Shown piece by piece: positions 5,993 through 8,381 of a stretch of 8,381 nucleotides of DNA. The DNA lies in NCBI GenBank assembly GCA_028694545.1, contig JAQVKV010000061.1, positions 1-8,381 on the forward strand, in the 5' to 3' direction. Position 1 is the stretch's first letter. Every line of letters starts with the position of its first letter. Under the pieces are notes generated by a model. The model worked only from the letters and a program-made list of their open reading frames with translations. It did not search any database and was not told the origin of the DNA. The position numbers were made by a program, and so were the translations under genes. The stretch is from Zavarzinia sp. GTDB lineage: Bacteria; Pseudomonadota; Alphaproteobacteria; Zavarziniales; Zavarziniaceae.

Positions 5993-7282
5993 ATGGCCAC
6001 CAATACCGACCTTCTTGCCCGCCGCGAGGCCGCCACGCCGCGCGGCGTTTCCGTTGCTTATCCGGTTTTCGCCGAGCGCGCGGAAAATGCCGAGCTCTGG
6101 GATGTGGAAGGCAATCGTTATGTCGATTTCGCCGGGGGCATCGCCGTTCTCAACGTCGGTCACCGTCATCCCAAGGTGATCGCGGCCGTCCGCGACCAGC
6201 TCGACCATTTCACCCATACCTGCTTCCAGGTGGCACCCTACGAGGGTTATGTCGAACTGGCGGAGCGGCTGAATGCGCTTGCCCCCTTCAAGGGTCCGGC
6301 CAAGACCGCCTTCTTCACGACGGGCGCCGAGGCGACCGAGAACGCGGTGAAGATCGCGCGCGCCTATACCGGGCGCACCGCCGTCATCGCCTTCACCGGT
6401 GCCTTCCACGGCCGCACCATGATGACCATGGCCATGACCGGCAAGACCCTGCCCTACAAGCGCAAGTTCGGCCCCATGCCGAACGAGGTGTTCCACGTGC
6501 CCTTCCCGGTGGAGGAACATGGCGTCTCGGTGGCCGAATCCCTGCGCGCCATCGAATTCCTGTTCCGCGCCGACGTCGAGCCCAGCCGCGTCGCCTGCAT
6601 CATCATCGAGCCGGTGCAGGGCGAGGGCGGCTTCTATCCGGCGCCGAAGGAATTGCTGGAAGCGCTGCGCAAGCTCTGTGACGAACATGGCATCGTCCTC
6701 GTCGCCGACGAGGTCCAGACCGGCTTCGCCCGCACCGGCCGCATCTTCGGCATCGAGCATTCGGGGGTGGAACCCGACCTCGTCACCGTGGCGAAATCGC
6801 TCGGTGGCGGCTTCCCCATCTCGGGCGTGATCGGCAAGGCCGCGATCATGGACGGGGCGGACCCGGGCGGCATCGGCGGCACCTATGCCGGCTCCCCCGT
6901 ATCTTGCGCGGCGGCCCTTGCCGTGCTCGACGTCATCGCCGAGGAAAAGCTGCTCGACCGGGCGAATGCGATCGGCGCGCGGATCAAGGCCCGCCTCGCC
7001 AGGATCGCGACCCGCAACGACGTGGTGCCGATCACCGGCATCCGTGGCCCCGGCGCCATGATCGGCTTCGACATCGTGAAGCATCGCGGCGCCTACGAGC
7101 CGGACGCGGATGGGACCAAGCGCGTCACCGCTGCGGCTATCGAGGCCGGGCTGATCCTGCTGTCCTGCGGTGTCTTCGGCAATGTGATCCGTATCCTCGT
7201 GCCGCTCACGGTCTCGGACGAGGTGCTGGACGACGGGATGGACAAGCTGGAATCGGCGCTCGCCGCCGCGTATCAGGAGTAA
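5993..7282 (+). CDS. gabT: 4-aminobutyrate--2-oxoglutarate aminotransferase
   Basis: A complete 429-residue class III PLP-dependent aminotransferase. It transfers the amino group of GABA to 2-oxoglutarate, giving succinic semialdehyde and glutamate in the cytoplasm. Visible motifs are the PLP phosphate region TTGAEATENAVK (109-120), HGRT (139-142), EPVQGEGGF (206-214), ADEVQTGF (238-245, with D239 contacting the pyridine nitrogen), the Schiff-base lysine K268 in VAKSLGGGFP, and GGTYAG (295-300, T297 from the partner subunit). These residues match E. coli GabT almost position for position. The opening substrate-pocket stretch FAGGIAVLNVGHRHP is also kept. Length matches the family. ATG 5993 is preceded by GGGGA seven bases upstream. 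The gene begins the gabTD pair; gabD starts four bases after its stop. Related class III enzymes (ornithine or taurine aminotransferases) are less likely given this residue agreement and the neighbouring gabD. Confidence 0.95.
   Translation: MATNTDLLARREAATPRGVSVAYPVFAERAENAELWDVEGNRYVDFAGGIAVLNVGHRHPKVIAAVRDQLDHFTHTCFQVAPYEGYVELAERLNALAPFKGPAKTAFFTTGAEATENAVKIARAYTGRTAVIAFTGAFHGRTMMTMAMTGKTLPYKRKFGPMPNEVFHVPFPVEEHGVSVAESLRAIEFLFRADVEPSRVACIIIEPVQGEGGFYPAPKELLEALRKLCDEHGIVLVADEVQTGFARTGRIFGIEHSGVEPDLVTVAKSLGGGFPISGVIGKAAIMDGADPGGIGGTYAGSPVSCAAALAVLDVIAEEKLLDRANAIGARIKARLARIATRNDVVPITGIRGPGAMIGFDIVKHRGAYEPDADGTKRVTAAAIEAGLILLSCGVFGNVIRILVPLTVSDEVLDDGMDKLESALAAAYQE
7275..7279 (+). promoter_or_regulatory. 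gabD ribosome binding site inside the end of gabT
   Basis: AGGAG lies in the last two sense codons of gabT (CAG GAG), seven bases before ATG 7287. Ribosomes finishing gabT would be next to the gabD start, which supports coupled translation of the two enzymes. Confidence 0.75.
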
Positions 7283-7286
7283 CCCC

Positions 7287-8381
7287 ATGTCGTTGGAAAT
7301 GAAGATCGACATTCCGGCGGAAGGGCTGGGGCTGCGGGATCCAGGCCTTCTCGAGACACGCTGCCTGATCGATGGCGAGTGGCTGGGCACGGCGGCGGAC
7401 GCCGTGCACAACCCGGCGACTGGCGCCCTGCTTGCCAGTGTGCCCCATTTCGGCGCCAAGGAGGCGACGGCGGCCGTCGAGGCTGCGGCGCGCGCCTTCA
7501 AGCCCTGGGCGAAGCGCATCGCCAAGGAACGCGGGGCGATCCTGCGCCGTTGGTTCGAGCTGATCATCGAGAACCGCGAGGATCTTGCCCTGATCCTGAC
7601 GGCGGAACAGGGCAAGCCCCTGGCCGAGGCACGGGGCGAGATCGACTACGCCGCGTCCTACGTCGAATTCTACGCGGAAGAGGCGAAGCGCATCTACGGC
7701 GAGACCATCCCCTCGCATCGGCCGGACGCCCGTATCATGGTGGCGCGCCAGCCGGTCGGGGTGGTCACCGCGATCACGCCGTGGAACTTCCCGGCCGGTA
7801 TGATCACGCGGAAGATCGCGCCCGCGCTTGCCGCCGGCTGCACGGCGGTCGTGAAGCCCGCCCCCGAAACGCCGCTGACCGCGCTGGCGCTCGCCGTGCT
7901 GGCGAAGCGCGCGGGCATTCCGGCGGGTGTGTTCAATGTGATCACCGGCGATGCGCCGGCGATTGGCCTCGTCTTCACGTCGCATCCGGCGGTGCGCGTC
8001 GTTGGTTTCACCGGCTCGACCGAGGTCGGCAAGCTCCTGATGCGCCAGGCGGCCGCCGGGGTGAAGAAGGTCGCGCTCGAACTCGGCGGCAACGCGCCCT
8101 TCATCGTCTTCGACGACGCGGACGTGGACGCGGCGGTCGAGGGTGCCATGGTCTCGAAGTTCCGCAACATGGGCCAGACCTGCGTCTGCGCCAACCGGCT
8201 CTATGTCCAGGCGGGCATCTATGACGCCTTCGTCGAACGGCTGGCCGAACGGGTTCAGGCGCTGGTGGTCGGTGACGGTGCGGCCCCGGGCATCACCCAG
8301 GGGCCCCTGATCACCAAGGATGCGCTGGCCAAGGTCGAGCGGCTGGTGGCGGATGCCACTCACAAGGGGGCGACGGCGGTC
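7287..8381 (+). CDS. gabD: Succinate-semialdehyde dehydrogenase, N-terminal 365 residues (partial)
   Basis: An open frame from ATG 7287 to the window end, 365 codons of an expected roughly 485. It is an aldehyde dehydrogenase: TPWNFP (164-169) in the coenzyme domain, K190 in VVKPAPETP, the Rossmann loop FTGSTEVGK (241-249), the general base E265 in LELGGNAPFIV, and the nucleophile C299 in GQTCVCANR. KFRNMGQTCVCANRLYV is nearly identical to the E. coli GabD active site, and the arginines in MITRK (R175) and KFRN (R293) fit the succinate-carboxylate recognition residues of SSADHs. It oxidises succinic semialdehyde to succinate with NAD(P)+. The position that selects NAD in ALDHs by a Glu is here Pro193 (E194 is one residue later), so NADP+ use is plausible but unproven. 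C301 two residues after the nucleophile is kept. Glutarate-semialdehyde dehydrogenase (DavD) is a close relative, but the adjacent gabT favours SSADH. Confidence 0.93.
   Translation, partial: MSLEMKIDIPAEGLGLRDPGLLETRCLIDGEWLGTAADAVHNPATGALLASVPHFGAKEATAAVEAAARAFKPWAKRIAKERGAILRRWFELIIENREDLALILTAEQGKPLAEARGEIDYAASYVEFYAEEAKRIYGETIPSHRPDARIMVARQPVGVVTAITPWNFPAGMITRKIAPALAAGCTAVVKPAPETPLTALALAVLAKRAGIPAGVFNVITGDAPAIGLVFTSHPAVRVVGFTGSTEVGKLLMRQAAAGVKKVALELGGNAPFIVFDDADVDAAVEGAMVSKFRNMGQTCVCANRLYVQAGIYDAFVERLAERVQALVVGDGAAPGITQGPLITKDALAKVERLVADATHKGATAV

Noticed and set aside
5921..7615. A minus-strand open frame of 564 codons opposite gabT
   Set aside because: Same codon-on-codon antisense effect in GC-rich DNA. 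GabT on the plus strand carries all catalytic residues; the antisense product has no recognisable features.
7379..8224. A plus-strand 281-codon frame inside gabD
   Set aside because: It is an out-of-frame shadow, rich in G, R and A. The frame from 7287 encodes a clear aldehyde dehydrogenase and simply lacks a stop because the window ends.

Overview
This is a GC-rich chromosomal window with dense gene packing. Codons favour G/C in the third position, as in an alphaproteobacterium (Rhodospirillales-like is a guess from gene content; no rRNA or other marker is present to settle it). I see no transposase, integrase, tRNA, CRISPR array, phage gene or toxin-antitoxin pair. It reads as ordinary core/accessory metabolism plus one envelope-glucan locus.

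Left part (1-2777, minus strand): a large inner-membrane protein joins a periplasmic GH17 beta-glucan-active domain to a cytoplasmic processive GT2 glycosyltransferase (NdvB-like beta-glucan synthase family). It is followed by the 5' end of a GtrA-family membrane protein. The two overlap by four bases (TTGA) and are probably translated together as a glucan synthesis/translocation module.

A 276-bp divergent intergenic region (2778-3053) with two perfect palindromes and repeated GC-rich boxes separates this from a plus-strand group. That group is a LysR-type regulator (TTG start, 3054-3944), an unrecognised four-helix membrane protein with a soluble C-terminal domain that may be PH-like (3994-4881), and a Ca2+/Na+ antiporter of the CaCA/YrbG type (GTG start, 4934-5878). 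Gaps of 49 and 52 bp make co-transcription plausible. The Shine-Dalgarno of the middle gene lies inside a hairpin.

Right part (5879-8381, plus strand): after a 114-bp leader containing three successive inverted repeats come gabT (4-aminobutyrate aminotransferase, complete) and gabD (succinate-semialdehyde dehydrogenase, cut by the window end). The gabD Shine-Dalgarno lies in the last codons of gabT. Together they convert GABA to succinate: GabT moves the amino group to 2-oxoglutarate, giving glutamate and succinic semialdehyde, and GabD oxidises the semialdehyde for entry into the TCA cycle.

Nothing here is clearly a new biological system. The points most worth a second look are the unrecognised 4-TM protein between a LysR regulator and a cation exchanger, the possible SD-sequestering hairpin in front of it, the structured leader of gabTD, and the GH17-GT2/GtrA pair with its palindrome-rich divergent promoter region.
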